NCBI RefSeq assembly: GCF_000374145.1
Contig: NZ_KB893653.1
Coordinates: forward strand, 1,101,923-1,165,922
Direction: 5' to 3'
DNA length: 64,000 nt
Origin: Neomegalonema perideroedes DSM 15528
Lineage (GTDB): Bacteria > Pseudomonadota > Alphaproteobacteria > Rhodobacterales > Rhodobacteraceae
Shown: one piece after another, positions 43,156 to 52,070 of the stretch
Layout of the letters: the number at the start of each line of letters is the position of its first letter
Position numbering within the stretch: the stretch's first letter is position 1
The notes under the pieces: model-generated
What the model saw: only the letters and a program-made list of their open reading frames with translations
Database searches by the model: none
What the model was told of the DNA's origin: nothing
Position numbers and translations under genes: made by a program

Positions 43156-43815
43156 ATGAAATTCCTGAATCAGCTTGATTTCGCATCTCCCCAGATTCTG
43201 CTTGCGCCTCCTCGCGAGGTCGGCGGCGAACCGCCCGACGACGGAGAAGGCGAAGGAAAAAAGAAGAAAGGCGAGGATGAACACGACAAAGAGGATCGCC
43301 TCAACGACGGCGGCTCCGGGGAGACCCCCCCCGATCCCTTCCCGTCCGGCGATCCTCGTCGCCGGGCTTTTCGCTTCATGTCGATGATCGGTTTTTGGGC
43401 GACCGCCCTCAAGATCATGGACCTGCCGTTGCCCGGCAGCGAAGCGCGTCGCCGCGTCGACGGGAAATATCTGAAGGATGCGGACATGATGGCCATGATG
43501 CACATCCTTTATATGGCCTGGACGCCCGGAAGCGATTTCGAGAAACCGCCCGAGCGCTGTTGCGTCAGCCTCAACCGGCTTGCTCAGGCTCTGGACCGGG
43601 ACCGCATTCAGGCCATCTCCAACCGTCTGCGCAACAACATGCTGCCCATCGCTCAAAGCTCCGGCCTGATCGGCGGCTTCGAATCCTGCGCGGATGGAAC
43701 GGGCGAGGATCTGGAGAAAACTTCGATCCTGCGGCATAAGATTCACATCAGCGAAAAGGGGCATCTGCTGGTGGAGACGTTCCTCGACCTCGTTTTCAAG
43801 TCTAAAGGAGACTGA
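43156..43815 (+). CDS. Unrecognised soluble protein with charged linker and possible winged-helix part
   Basis: 219 residues, no recognised family. Residues about 20-70 are highly charged and disordered-looking (DDGEGEGKKKKGEDEHDKED). Residues about 75-215 look globular and mostly helical; CCVSLNRLAQALDRDRIQAI followed by SNRLRNNML has the flavour of a helix-turn-helix with a following recognition helix, and KIHISEKGHLLVETF could be a wing (inference). AT-richer sequence upstream (43015-43090) probably holds a promoter. It is followed at one base by a small exported protein with a perfect ribosome site. A long minus-strand frame across it is judged a shadow. Confidence 0.6.
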   Translation: MKFLNQLDFASPQILLAPPREVGGEPPDDGEGEGKKKKGEDEHDKEDRLNDGGSGETPPDPFPSGDPRRRAFRFMSMIGFWATALKIMDLPLPGSEARRRVDGKYLKDADMMAMMHILYMAWTPGSDFEKPPERCCVSLNRLAQALDRDRIQAISNRLRNNMLPIAQSSGLIGGFESCADGTGEDLEKTSILRHKIHISEKGHLLVETFLDLVFKSKGD

Positions 43816-43816
43816 C

Positions 43817-44017
43817 ATGAGCAAGTTCACGAAGCTTTTCGGGTGTTGCGGCGCGGCTCTTCTGCTCGCCGTCTCATCTCCGGCGGCTTGGGCGCCCGCG
43901 GCGCCGACCCTTCCGAGCGCGACGCCTGAACTGAAGCTGGCCCTCGACACGGAAAGCCTTCAGCTCTTCCTTCAGCAGATCGCCGCCGAGGCCGCCGCCG
44001 CCACAGAGCAGGCCTGA
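43817..44017 (+). CDS. Small exported protein
   Basis: 66 residues. MSKFTKLFGCCGAALLLAVS is a signal peptide, cut near AAWA; the mature part is about 40 residues, helical (ATPELKLALDTESLQLFLQQ). AAAGGAG sits eight bases upstream of the ATG, one base after the preceding stop, so the two genes are one unit. Function unknown. gluQ begins 16 bp downstream and may be cotranscribed. Confidence 0.65.
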   Translation: MSKFTKLFGCCGAALLLAVSSPAAWAPAAPTLPSATPELKLALDTESLQLFLQQIAAEAAAATEQA

Positions 44018-44033
44018 CGGGGGAGGCGTTCAG

Positions 44034-44930
44034 ATTCCTTCCGTCGTCGAACGCTTCGCGCCGAGCCCGACGGGCCCGGCGCATCTCGGACACGCCTATT
44101 CGGCGCTGCGGGGCTTCGAAGCCGCGCGCGCGTCGAATGGGCGTTTTTTATTGCGCATGGAGGATCTCGACGCCACCCGCGCCCGGCCGCTCTGGGAGGC
44201 GGCGATCTGCGCGGATCTGGCTTGGCTCGGCCTGAGCTGGGAGACGCCGGTTCTGCGGCAATCGACCCGCTCGGCGGCCTATGGGGCGGCGCTGGCCGAT
44301 CTGCGGCGGCGCGGCCTGATCTATCCCTGCCTCTGCACGCGCAAAGACGTGGCGGCGGCCCTCTCGGCGCCGCAAGAGATCGCCGGAGCCGCCTTCGAGG
44401 CCAAGGCTCCGATGGGGCCGGACGGCCCCGCCTATCCCGGAACCTGCCGCCTGCATCCGCCCGATCCGGCGCGTCTGGCGCGCGAGCCCTATGCGTGGCG
44501 GCTCGACATGCGCCGCGCCGTGGCGGCGCTGGAGGGCGAGGCTCTGGAGTTCGTCGAGCTTGAGGAAGGGCCGCAAGGCGAGACGGGCCGCATCAAGATC
44601 GATCCCGCTTGGTTGGTCGAGGGCTGCGGCGACGTGGTCCTCGCGCGCAAGGACGCGCCTGCGAGCTATCATCTGGCGGTGGTCGTCGACGACGCCTTTC
44701 AGGGGACGACCCACGTCACGCGCGGACGCGATCTTTTCGCGGCCACGGCGGTTCACCGGCTTCTTCAGGCGCTGCTCGGCGCGCCGACGCCGCTCTATCG
44801 CCACCATCGGCTGATCCGCGACGAGAAGGGTCGCCGTCTCGCCAAGCGGGACGGCGACCGGAGCCTGGCGGCTCTGCGCGCGGAGGGCTGGTCTCCCGGG
44901 GACGTGCGCCGGGCGTTGGGGATGGCCTGA
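44034..44930 (+). CDS. gluQ: Glutamyl-Q tRNA(Asp) synthetase, apparent ATT start
   Basis: 298 residues. It attaches glutamate to queuosine in tRNA(Asp). The ligase core opens ERFAPSPTGPAHLGHAYSAL (HIGH region = HLGHA), followed by the conserved LLRMEDLD. Zinc-site cysteines are in YPCLCTR and PGTCR; the KMSKS-type motif is RLAKRDG. The first in-frame ATG (44151) would remove the HIGH region, so it cannot be the true start. The only initiator-like codon before it is ATT at 44034, with GGGGGAGG seven bases upstream. ATT starts are rare but known (infC). Confidence 0.9.
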   Translation: MPSVVERFAPSPTGPAHLGHAYSALRGFEAARASNGRFLLRMEDLDATRARPLWEAAICADLAWLGLSWETPVLRQSTRSAAYGAALADLRRRGLIYPCLCTRKDVAAALSAPQEIAGAAFEAKAPMGPDGPAYPGTCRLHPPDPARLAREPYAWRLDMRRAVAALEGEALEFVELEEGPQGETGRIKIDPAWLVEGCGDVVLARKDAPASYHLAVVVDDAFQGTTHVTRGRDLFAATAVHRLLQALLGAPTPLYRHHRLIRDEKGRRLAKRDGDRSLAALRAEGWSPGDVRRALGMA

Positions 44931-45109
44931 GGGAAAGGCCCGCCAAGGGCGAGGGGAGGGCCTCCGCGCCTTTCGGAGCGCCCGAGGGAGGAGCGCTGCG
45001 AATTCGGAGAAATTCCTGATCTGACAGAGAGGATCGTCCAGACGGCCGAACTTCTTGTGTGGTCGCCTTTTCACGACGCGAAGCCGTTTCGGCTGCGCTG
45101 GACAACGCT

Positions 45110-45451
45110 CTAGCGCGCCATGCGGCAGATGCTCACCGCTTGCCAAACCGGGATGTTGTAGCGCTGGAGATCCTCGACGCAGCGCACCGGGCGGTCGCTC
45201 CAGGGATTCTGCTGACAGAGCTGCTGCGCCTCGTTCCACTGGAAGACGACGCGCGTGCGCTGCGCCGCCGCCTGACATCCGCCGCCGCCGGGCGGCACGA
45301 TGATGCGCGGCTGGGCGCCGCCGGGGCCGGGGAAGCCGCCGCCCGGAAATCCGGGGCCGGGGCCGCCCCAAGGCTGAGCCGCCGCCGGAGAGGCCATGGC
45401 GGCCGCGGCGAGGCCGAAAGCGCAGAGGGCGGATTTCAAAATCTGTCGCAT
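45110..45451 (-). CDS. Small exported Gly/Pro-rich protein with four cysteines
   Basis: 113 residues, no recognised family. Signal peptide MRQILKSALCAFGLAAAAMA (cut near AAAQP), a Gly/Pro/Trp stretch (PWGGPGPGFPGGGF), then a C-terminal part with CQAAAQRTRVVFQWNEAQQL, CQQNPWSDRPVRCVEDL and ICRMAR, whose four cysteines could form two disulfides. AGGAGG precedes the ATG. Monocistronic. Confidence 0.7.
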   Translation of the reverse strand: MRQILKSALCAFGLAAAAMASPAAAQPWGGPGPGFPGGGFPGPGGAQPRIIVPPGGGGCQAAAQRTRVVFQWNEAQQLCQQNPWSDRPVRCVEDLQRYNIPVWQAVSICRMAR

Positions 45452-45667
45452 GGGGGCTCCTCCTCGTTGTTTTTCGCTCTTGAGGCGGCCGTCCGCGTCG
45501 GGGCGGGGCTTCAAGGTTGCGGCGTTCCGATGAAGATTAAACTGGCGGGCGAGTAAGCCCGCATCTGGGCTCAATCAAGAAATTTTCGGACCAAGTAAGG
45601 TTTTTAAGGGGCGATTAAGGCCGCAAGGCCGCAATTCCTCCGCGCGCTGAAAGCTCAGGGCTGAAAT

Positions 45668-46492
45668 TCAGGAGGCGGCTCCAGTCTCCTCCTCGCGCCC
45701 CATCTCTTCCTCGCGCCAAGCCAGAAAGCGCCGCAAAGCCACGCCCGGCCCCACGCAGATCAAAGCGGGCGGCTCGATTCCCGCTTGGGCGGCCTCTTGG
45801 GCGGCGCGGGCGAGGGTGGTCTCCAGCACTTTCTGATGGGGCAAAGTGGCGTTGGAGACGATGGCCGTCGGCTCCTCCGGCGAGCGTCCGGCCCGGATCA
45901 GCGCGGCGGAGATCTCCGGCAGATGGCCGAGCCCCATATAGATCGCCAGCATGGGCGCGCCGCGCGACAGGGCCTCCCAATCTATGGCGGGGGTCTCGCC
46001 GTTCTGGTCATGGCCGGTGAGGAAGGCCAGAGAAGCGTTGATTCCCCGATGGGTGGCGGGAATCCCGGCGTAGGCCAGCCCCGCCACCGCCGCCGTGATC
46101 CCCGGCGTCACGCGGAAAGGAATCCCCTCCGCCGCCAGAACCAGAGCCTCCTCGCCGCCGCGCCCGAAGACGAAGGGATCTCCGCCCTTGAGCCGCAGCA
46201 CCCGCAAGCCTCTCCGCGCCAGCTCCACCAGCTTCAGCGAGATGTCGGCCTGCTTCGCCGAGGGCCTGCCGCCGCGTTTGCCCGCCTCGACCAATTCGGC
46301 CTCGGGCCGCCGCAGCGCGAGGATGCGCGGATCGACGAGGGCGTCGTAGACCACGGCGTCCGCCTGACGGAGCGCGTTCAGCGCATGGAGCGTGAGCAGG
46401 CCGGGGTCTCCCGGCCCCGCGCCCACCAGCCAGACCGAACCCGGCTTGAACTCCGGCCAAGGCGCGCCCTCGATTTCGGGAAGCGGGATCAC
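45668..46492 (-). CDS. cobA: Uroporphyrinogen-III C-methyltransferase
   Basis: 274 residues. SUMT makes precorrin-2 for siroheme or cobalamin. The family start VWLVGAGPGDPGLLTLHALN is canonical, followed by YDALVDPRIL and the SAM-binding segment LKGGDPFVFGRGGEEALVLA. It is a stand-alone CobA, not a CysG fusion. It overlaps the upstream exported protein gene by 4 bp, which suggests cotranscription without an obvious functional link. Confidence 0.96.
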   Translation of the reverse strand: MIPLPEIEGAPWPEFKPGSVWLVGAGPGDPGLLTLHALNALRQADAVVYDALVDPRILALRRPEAELVEAGKRGGRPSAKQADISLKLVELARRGLRVLRLKGGDPFVFGRGGEEALVLAAEGIPFRVTPGITAAVAGLAYAGIPATHRGINASLAFLTGHDQNGETPAIDWEALSRGAPMLAIYMGLGHLPEISAALIRAGRSPEEPTAIVSNATLPHQKVLETTLARAAQEAAQAGIEPPALICVGPGVALRRFLAWREEEMGREEETGAAS

Positions 46493-47217
46493 GGAGCGGG
46501 GACTTCGGGCGGAATCAGCCTTTGCGGATTCATCTCGCCGTCATAAGAGGCGTCGAGCTGATATTCCGTCAGTTCGTAACCGCCGTCGAAAGGGGTCTCC
46601 GGGTCGTCCACATAGCGCCAGACGGAGGCGCTGGAGGCGTCGGAGATTCCGCGCCAGCGCGAGAATTCCGAGATCTCGGCGGTCTCCGGGTCGAAGGAGG
46701 CGTTGACGATCTCGCGCTTGAGCCGCAGCCCCACGATCCTCACGCCGAGGACCGCGCCTTCGAAATCGTCGTTTTCATAATCCACGTCGACGAGGGGCGT
46801 CGGGAATTGCAGCAGGGCGAAGCGCGAGCCGTCGGGCTTGGCCGTGATGAAGACATGGGTCTCGTTATAGGCCGCCCGGTTGCAGAGGAACTGAAAGAGC
46901 AGATCCCGCGCGCCGGTTTCGGGATGAGGCGGCAAGGCGTAGATGCGGGGCGCCATGTCCTCCTCGTCGAGCCAGTCGAGCGCGCGGATGCAATGGGAAT
47001 CTCCGACGGCGGTCTCGAAGAACTCCACCGCCTTGAGCGTCACGGCCGGATCGGCCTCGGCCTGAGGCGGGAGGACGGGCGCCGCCTCTTCCTCGTCTTC
47101 GGCGGAGACTTCGGCCCGCCCGGCCTCCTGCGCCGCGAGCGGCGCGGTCCAGAGGAGCGCGAAGGCGCAGAAAACGCCGCCAAGACGGGCGGCGCGGCGA
47201 GAGGCGAGGGCGGTCAT
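46489..47217 (-). CDS. Exported protein of unknown function, possibly DUF1176-like
   Basis: 242 residues. Signal peptide LGGVFCAFALLWTAPLAAQE; an acidic segment; then a globular part. The end FSRWRGISDASSASVWRYVD and FDGGYELTEYQLDASYDG faintly resembles the C-terminal part of DUF1176 proteins (a Trp-containing strand followed by an Asp-rich end), but I would not rest on it. Two cysteines (HCIRALDW, FLCNRAAY). It overlaps cobA by 4 bp. Confidence 0.65.
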   Translation of the reverse strand: MTALASRRAARLGGVFCAFALLWTAPLAAQEAGRAEVSAEDEEEAAPVLPPQAEADPAVTLKAVEFFETAVGDSHCIRALDWLDEEDMAPRIYALPPHPETGARDLLFQFLCNRAAYNETHVFITAKPDGSRFALLQFPTPLVDVDYENDDFEGAVLGVRIVGLRLKREIVNASFDPETAEISEFSRWRGISDASSASVWRYVDDPETPFDGGYELTEYQLDASYDGEMNPQRLIPPEVPAP

Positions 47218-47262
47218 GCGGAATCTCCCGAGCGGATAAGTCGCCTGCGCAGATTAGGCTGT

Positions 47263-47916
47263 TCACGCGCGGGCGAAAAGCCTCCGTCGCCGGGCGCGGG
47301 GGATCAGCCGCCAGAGCAAAAGCAGGATCAGCGCCAGAAGATAGAGCGCCTCCTCCAGACGCAGGGTCTTGGCCGCGAGCAGCAGATGAATCGCGGCGCA
47401 GAAAGCCGCCGGATAGATCAGCTTATGCAGTTTGCCCCAAGCCGAGCCCAGACGCCGGATCGCCCATGAGCCGGAGGTCACGGCCAAAGGAATCAGCATC
47501 AGGAAGGCCGCGAAGCCGAGCAGCAGAAAGGGCCTCTTGGCGATGTCGGCGAGGACCGGGCCGAGGTTCCGAAGCTGAAGCGCCTGCAAATCCAGCAGCA
47601 GATAAGCCGCGAAGTGAAACAGCGCGAACCAGAAGCAGAGCAGCCCCAAGGCTCTGCGCCAGCGGATGAGGTTGATCCCCGTCGTCTCGCGCAAGGGCGT
47701 CACGGCCAGAGTCAGGATGAGAAACCGCACCGACCAAAGCCCAAGCAGATGCTCGAAGCTTTTGACCGGATCGGCCCCGAGCTGGTTCGTCGCGCCTAAG
47801 TAGAAGCCCCAGAGCGCAGGAAGCAGCCCGACCACGTAAAGCGGCCAGACGGGCAGGCGGCGCGGGCGCCGCGCGGAGATCCCGGAAGAGGCGGGGCGAG
47901 AGGAGGGGGCGCTCAA
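47263..47916 (-). CDS. msrQ: Haem-binding membrane subunit of the periplasmic methionine-sulfoxide reductase
   Basis: 217 residues with six membrane helices and the YedZ pattern: GALWGFYLG-like region as [20 protein letters not shown], haem-ligand His in [10 protein letters not shown] and [20 protein letters not shown]. It passes electrons from quinol or flavin to MsrP. The start is TTG at 47916, overlapping the msrP stop as TTGA; no better start exists before the first helix. Confidence 0.93.
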   Translation of the reverse strand: MSAPSSRPASSGISARRPRRLPVWPLYVVGLLPALWGFYLGATNQLGADPVKSFEHLLGLWSVRFLILTLAVTPLRETTGINLIRWRRALGLLCFWFALFHFAAYLLLDLQALQLRNLGPVLADIAKRPFLLLGFAAFLMLIPLAVTSGSWAIRRLGSAWGKLHKLIYPAAFCAAIHLLLAAKTLRLEEALYLLALILLLLWRLIPRARRRRLFARA

Positions 47917-48863
47917 TATTTCGCCCGCAGATCCATGCCCGCATAGAGGCTCGCCACCTCTTCGGCGTAGCCGTTGAAGGGCAGGGTGGGGCGGCGGTCC
48001 GAGCCGAAGAAGCCTCCGGCGCCGATGCGCCTTTCGGAGGCTTGGCTCCAGCGGGGATGGTCCACCTCGGGATTCACATTGGCGTAGAAGCCGTATTCAT
48101 GCGGCGCGAGAAGATTCCACGTCGAAGGCGGCTCCTTCTCGGTCAAGGTGATCTTCACAAGGGATTTCGCGCCCTTGAAGCCGTATTTCCACGGGACCAC
48201 CAGCCGCACCGGCGCGCCGTTCTGATTGGGCAGGGTCTCGCCGTAGAGCCCCATCGCGAGGATCGCCAGCGGATGCCGCGCCTCGTCCAGACGCAGGCCC
48301 TCGACATAGGGCCAATCCAGCGGCTGGAAGGCGCCGCGCTGGCCGGACATCTCCTCGGGGCGGACCACGGTTTCAAAGGCGACGTATTTCGCCGAGGCCA
48401 GAGGCTCCACCTGATCCAGCAGCGCCGAGATGGGCAAGCCGATCCAAGGGATCACCATGGACCAAGCCTCGACGCAGCGCATGCGGTAAACCCGCTCCTC
48501 AAGGCCGAGGCCGCGCAGGGCGTCGAGATCGAAGCTCTTGGGCTTGGCGACCAGCCCCCCGACCTCCAAAGCCCAAGGCTCGGGCTTGAAATCGCCGGAG
48601 TTGCGGGCGGGATCGCTCTTGCCGCTGCCGAATTCATAGAAGTTATTGTAGCTCGTCACGTCCTTCTGCGGCGTGAGCGGCTCGCCGGGATCATATCCGC
48701 CTTTCGCGGCCTCCAGAGGCGCCGCCAGAGCTTTGCCGGAGGCGATGGCCGGAGCCACCAGACCCGCCGCGACGGCCCCCGCCAGAAGTCTGCGCCGGTC
48801 CAGCCAGATTTCTTGCGGCGTGATCTCCGAGGGCGGGAGGACGGGCGGGCGGTAAGCGGCCAT
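47913..48863 (-). CDS. msrP: Periplasmic methionine-sulfoxide reductase, molybdoenzyme subunit
   Basis: 316 residues. It repairs oxidised methionines in periplasmic proteins. A Tat signal ([20 protein letters not shown]) is followed by the SUOX-fold molybdopterin domain; the Mo-ligand cysteine is in [36 protein letters not shown] is the MsrP-specific early motif. GGAG lies eight bases before the ATG. Coupled to msrQ by overlapping start and stop. Confidence 0.96.
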   Translation of the reverse strand: MAAYRPPVLPPSEITPQEIWLDRRRLLAGAVAAGLVAPAIASGKALAAPLEAAKGGYDPGEPLTPQKDVTSYNNFYEFGSGKSDPARNSGDFKPEPWALEVGGLVAKPKSFDLDALRGLGLEERVYRMRCVEAWSMVIPWIGLPISALLDQVEPLASAKYVAFETVVRPEEMSGQRGAFQPLDWPYVEGLRLDEARHPLAILAMGLYGETLPNQNGAPVRLVVPWKYGFKGAKSLVKITLTEKEPPSTWNLLAPHEYGFYANVNPEVDHPRWSQASERRIGAGGFFGSDRRPTLPFNGYAEEVASLYAGMDLRAKY

Positions 48864-48950
48864 GGCGAGGACTCCGAGCGAGGCGGGACTCTGAAAAGAT
48901 AGAGGCGGCGACGCCTTCCGCAAAGGCCGGAAGCTTCACGGATCGGAGAC

Positions 48951-48977
48951 GAGAAAAGGCCGCCCCGAAAGGCGGCC
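48951..48977 (-). terminator. Terminator of the glutamate dehydrogenase gene
   Basis: On the minus strand GGCCGCC, loop TTTCGG, GGCGGCC forms a perfect 7-bp stem followed by TTTTCTC, 23 bp past the stop. Confidence 0.8.
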
Positions 48978-49000
48978 CCATCCTGCGCGGCGCCGAGGGC

Positions 49001-50425
49001 TCAGAGGCCCAGAGAGCGATAAGACAAACCGATCCGCTGAATGGCCAGAATGAAGGCCGCCGTGCGCAGATCCACGCCTTCGTCGCGTTTGGCGCGCCAG
49101 ATCTCGGCGATGTTGGAATAGGCCGAGCGCATGGTGTCGTCGAGGCCGGAGCGCACGAGATCCAGCTCGTCGGTGCCTTTGACGAAGGCCTCGCGCATTT
49201 CGACGGGGAAGGGCTTGCCGGTCATCTCCTCCAGCGCGGAGATGAGCTTTTCATGGCGCGCCTCCTCTTGGCGGCGCTGCATCCGTCCGAAGCGGATATG
49301 CTGAAGGTTCTTCACCCATTCGAAATAAGAGACCGTCACGCCGCCGCCGTTGGCGTACATGTCGGGGATGATGACCACGCCCTTCTCGCGCAGAATGCGG
49401 TCGGCGCCCGCCGTGACCGGGCCGTTCGCCGCCTCGATGATCAGAGGCGCCTTGATCCGCTCGGCGTTGGAGAGGTTGATCACGCCCTCCATGGCGGCGG
49501 GGATCAGGATGTCGCATTCGGCTTCGAGCAGAGAGGCGGCGTCGGCGACATAGGAGCCGCCTTCGAAGCCCTTCACCCCGCCCGCGGCCTTGAGATGCTC
49601 TTTCAGATCCTCGATGTTCAGGCCCTTGGGATTGATCACGGCGCCGTCGCGCTCCAGCACCGCCACGACCGGCGCGTCGTCCTCCTCGGAGAGGAACTTC
49701 GCCGCGTGATAGCCCACGTTGCCGAGGCCCTGCACGATCACGCGCTTGCCCTTCAGCCCGCCCTTGAGGCCCGTCAGCGCGACGTCCTGCTTATGGCGGA
49801 AGAACTCGCGCAGGGCGTATTGCACGCCGCGCCCCGTGGCCTCGACGCGCCCGGCGATGCCGCCGAGATTGCGCGGCTTGCCCGTGACGCAGGCGGCGGC
49901 GTTGATGTCGTCGGTGCGGGTGCGGCGATATTGATCGACGATCCACGCCATTTCGCGCTCGCCGGTGCCCATGTCGGGGGCGGGGACGTTGGTCGCGGGG
50001 TTGATGAGGTCGCGCTTGATGAGCTCGGAGGCGAAGCGGCGGGTGATGCGCTCCAGCTCCTCCTCGGTCCAGGCGCGGGGGTCGATGCAGAGCCCGCCCT
50101 TGGAGCCGCCGTAAGGCACCTCCATCACCGCGCATTTATAGGTCATGAGCGCGGCCAGAGCCTCGACCTCGTCCTGATCGACGTTCGGCGCATAGCGGAT
50201 GCCGCCTTTGACCGGCTCCAGATGCTCTTTATGCACCGAGCGATAGCCGACGAAGGTCTGCATCTCGCCGCGCAGGCGCACGCCGAAACGCACCGTATAG
50301 GTGGAGTTGCAGACGCGGATTTTTTCCGCCAGACCCGGCGGAAGATCCACGTATTTGACCGCGCGGCGATACATCGCGTCGACGCTGTCCCGAAAGCTCG
50401 GCTCCGCAGCCTGATGGGCGTCCAT
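49001..50425 (-). CDS. gdhA: Glutamate dehydrogenase (Glu/Leu/Phe/Val family)
   Basis: 474 residues. It interconverts glutamate and 2-oxoglutarate plus ammonia. The substrate lysines are in PVKGGIRYAP (K73) and MTYKCAV (K97), and the catalytic lysine in PYGGSKGGL (K109). The nucleotide-binding domain carries RVIVQGLGNVGYHAAKFL (GxGxxG). Cofactor preference (NAD or NADP) is not assigned here. The ATG at 50425 follows AGGAAG; the in-frame upstream extension is Arg-rich and rejected. Monocistronic. Confidence 0.94.
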   Translation of the reverse strand: MDAHQAAEPSFRDSVDAMYRRAVKYVDLPPGLAEKIRVCNSTYTVRFGVRLRGEMQTFVGYRSVHKEHLEPVKGGIRYAPNVDQDEVEALAALMTYKCAVMEVPYGGSKGGLCIDPRAWTEEELERITRRFASELIKRDLINPATNVPAPDMGTGEREMAWIVDQYRRTRTDDINAAACVTGKPRNLGGIAGRVEATGRGVQYALREFFRHKQDVALTGLKGGLKGKRVIVQGLGNVGYHAAKFLSEEDDAPVVAVLERDGAVINPKGLNIEDLKEHLKAAGGVKGFEGGSYVADAASLLEAECDILIPAAMEGVINLSNAERIKAPLIIEAANGPVTAGADRILREKGVVIIPDMYANGGGVTVSYFEWVKNLQHIRFGRMQRRQEEARHEKLISALEEMTGKPFPVEMREAFVKGTDELDLVRSGLDDTMRSAYSNIAEIWRAKRDEGVDLRTAAFILAIQRIGLSYRSLGL

Positions 50426-50606
50426 TTTCTTCCTCCGTGATCGCCGTCGTTCGCGGCGTTTGGGAATTATGCGGGGAGTTTCGGCGCCTGAAACGGCGTA
50501 TGAAGACTCCCAGCCTCCTTGTCGCACGCGCATCGGCCTAGGGCGAGGAAAGTTTTAGACCCCCCTCCATGAAGCTGGGGCGAAACCGGCGCGACGAAAC
50601 GAAGAA

Positions 50607-50626
50607 GGGCGGCCCGAAGGCCGCCC
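50607..50626 (-). terminator. Terminator of the Ala/Pro-rich protein gene
   Basis: On the minus strand GGGCGGCC, loop TTCG, GGCCGCCC: a perfect 8-bp stem with the extra-stable UUCG loop, followed by TTCTTCG. It lies 30 bp after the stop. Confidence 0.75.
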
Positions 50627-50656
50627 TGAATGCTTGAGGTCCCGGATGCGGAAGGC

Positions 50657-51808
50657 TCAGTTGGCCGGAGCCGGAATTCCGAGCGCGGAGTCCACGGCGG
50701 TCTGAACCGGCGCGAAAAGACGTCCGGCGGCGGCTTCGACCGGAGCGGCCACAGCCTCGACGGCGTGCTCGACGGGTTTGGCGACCGCCTCCACGGCGTG
50801 CTCCACCGGCGCGGCGACGGCCTCGAAGGCGCGCTCGACCGCGTTGGGAGCCGGAGCCGGGGCGGGCGCCGCGACCAGCGGAGTCACCGGAGTCGGGGCG
50901 CCGGTGGCCACGCCCGAAAAGGCGTCGGCGGGGGCGGGCGTCGGGATGGCGACCGGAGCCGCCGCGACGGGCGCGGGGACCGGGACCGGCAGGAAGGTCG
51001 GAGCCGGGGCCGCGACGGCTTCGACCGGAGCGGCCGCAGGCGCGGGCTGGGCGATGATCGCCTCAAGCTCGGCGGGGCTCAGGACGTTGGAGGCCGGAGC
51101 AGGGGAGGCCGGAGCGGGCGCCGCGACAGCCTCGACCGGCGCGGGAACGACAAGCGCCTCGAACTGGACCGGGGCGGGGGCCGCGACGGCCTCGACCGGC
51201 GCGGGGACCGGGGCCGCAGCGACCGGCGCGGAGCCGAGATTGAAGGTGACGTCCGGGAGCGAGGAGACGAAGGGCGCCGGGGCGGGCGCCGGGGCCTGAA
51301 CCGCGACGACCGGAGCCGCGACAGGCGCAGGAGCCGGAACGGGGGCGGCGACGGTCTCGACCGGCGCGGCCGCAGGCGCAGGGGCCGGGGCGGCGACGGG
51401 CGCGGGCTGGGCGATGATCGCCTCAAGCTCGGCGGGGCTCAGGACGTTGGAGGCCGGGGCGACCGGCGCGGGCGCGGCGGCCTGCTCGACGACCGGCGCG
51501 GGCGCCGGAGCCGCGGCGACGACGGGCGCGGCGGGCTGAAGCAGGCTCTCGACGGCCGCCGTGAAGGGGTCGGCGACGACGGGAGCGACGACTGGGGCCG
51601 CGACCGGAGCGGCGGCGAACGGCAGGCCCACGGCCTCGGCGCCGCTGGAGACGACGCCCGAAACCGCATTCGAGGCCGCATCGACGGCGGCGGTCTTGGC
51701 GGCGTCGACGACGAGGCCCGTCAGCGAGCCGTCCTGAGCTTTCGCAGGCGCGGCGCCGATCAGCAGGGCGCCGCACATCAGAGCGGTCAGAGAAGTCTTG
51801 TGCCTCAT
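50657..51808 (-). CDS. Exported Ala/Pro/Val-rich repeat protein
   Basis: 383 residues, no known family. Signal peptide MRHKTSLTALMCGALLIGAA (cut near AKAQD). The mature protein is mostly low-complexity APAPV-type sequence, probably extended. Embedded in it are two identical NVLSPAELEAIIAQPAP motifs about 120 residues apart, and near the C-terminus VEHAVEAVAKPVEHAVEAVA, a doubled helical unit that ends in a short amphipathic tail. Such proteins often span the periplasm or wall as linkers (inference). Confidence 0.7.
   Translation of the reverse strand: MRHKTSLTALMCGALLIGAAPAKAQDGSLTGLVVDAAKTAAVDAASNAVSGVVSSGAEAVGLPFAAAPVAAPVVAPVVADPFTAAVESLLQPAAPVVAAAPAPAPVVEQAAAPAPVAPASNVLSPAELEAIIAQPAPVAAPAPAPAAAPVETVAAPVPAPAPVAAPVVAVQAPAPAPAPFVSSLPDVTFNLGSAPVAAAPVPAPVEAVAAPAPVQFEALVVPAPVEAVAAPAPASPAPASNVLSPAELEAIIAQPAPAAAPVEAVAAPAPTFLPVPVPAPVAAAPVAIPTPAPADAFSGVATGAPTPVTPLVAAPAPAPAPNAVERAFEAVAAPVEHAVEAVAKPVEHAVEAVAAPVEAAAGRLFAPVQTAVDSALGIPAPAN
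51039..51097 (-). repeat. 59-bp exact repeat, copy 1 (copy 2 at 51399-51457)
   Basis: The two copies are identical over 59 bp and exactly 360 bp apart, in frame. They encode the NVLSPAELEAIIAQPAP motif. Flanking low-complexity sequence differs, so an internal duplication is likely. Confidence 0.9.
51399..51457 (-). repeat. 59-bp exact repeat, copy 2
   Basis: Identical to 51039-51097, giving the N-terminal of the two SPAELEAIIAQ motifs in the Ala/Pro-rich protein. Confidence 0.9.
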
Positions 51809-52070
51809 GACGAATCCTTCGGTCGGGAAGATGAACCGGATGAAAACTTACCTGCAAGGGATGCCCCGGCGGGCCGCATAGGGCAATCCCGAAAATCAAA
51901 CGCGAAATATTTGTAATGTTCGGGCGCGGCGCAACCGCAAGCCTCGGCGGGCGCGGTTTCGCCGCAGCGCGGCGCCGAAGCGCTCCCGGGGCCGAATCCG
52001 GAGCGCCTCCCGGTCAGGGGGCGCTCCGTCTTCCGAAAAGCCCGGACGACGAGGCCCGGGCCGAAGCGCC

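Noticed and set aside
43102-43950. 282-residue minus-strand frame across the unrecognised gene pair
   Set aside because: The plus strand has two frames with well-placed starts, one with a perfect ribosome site; the minus frame has no recognisable protein features.
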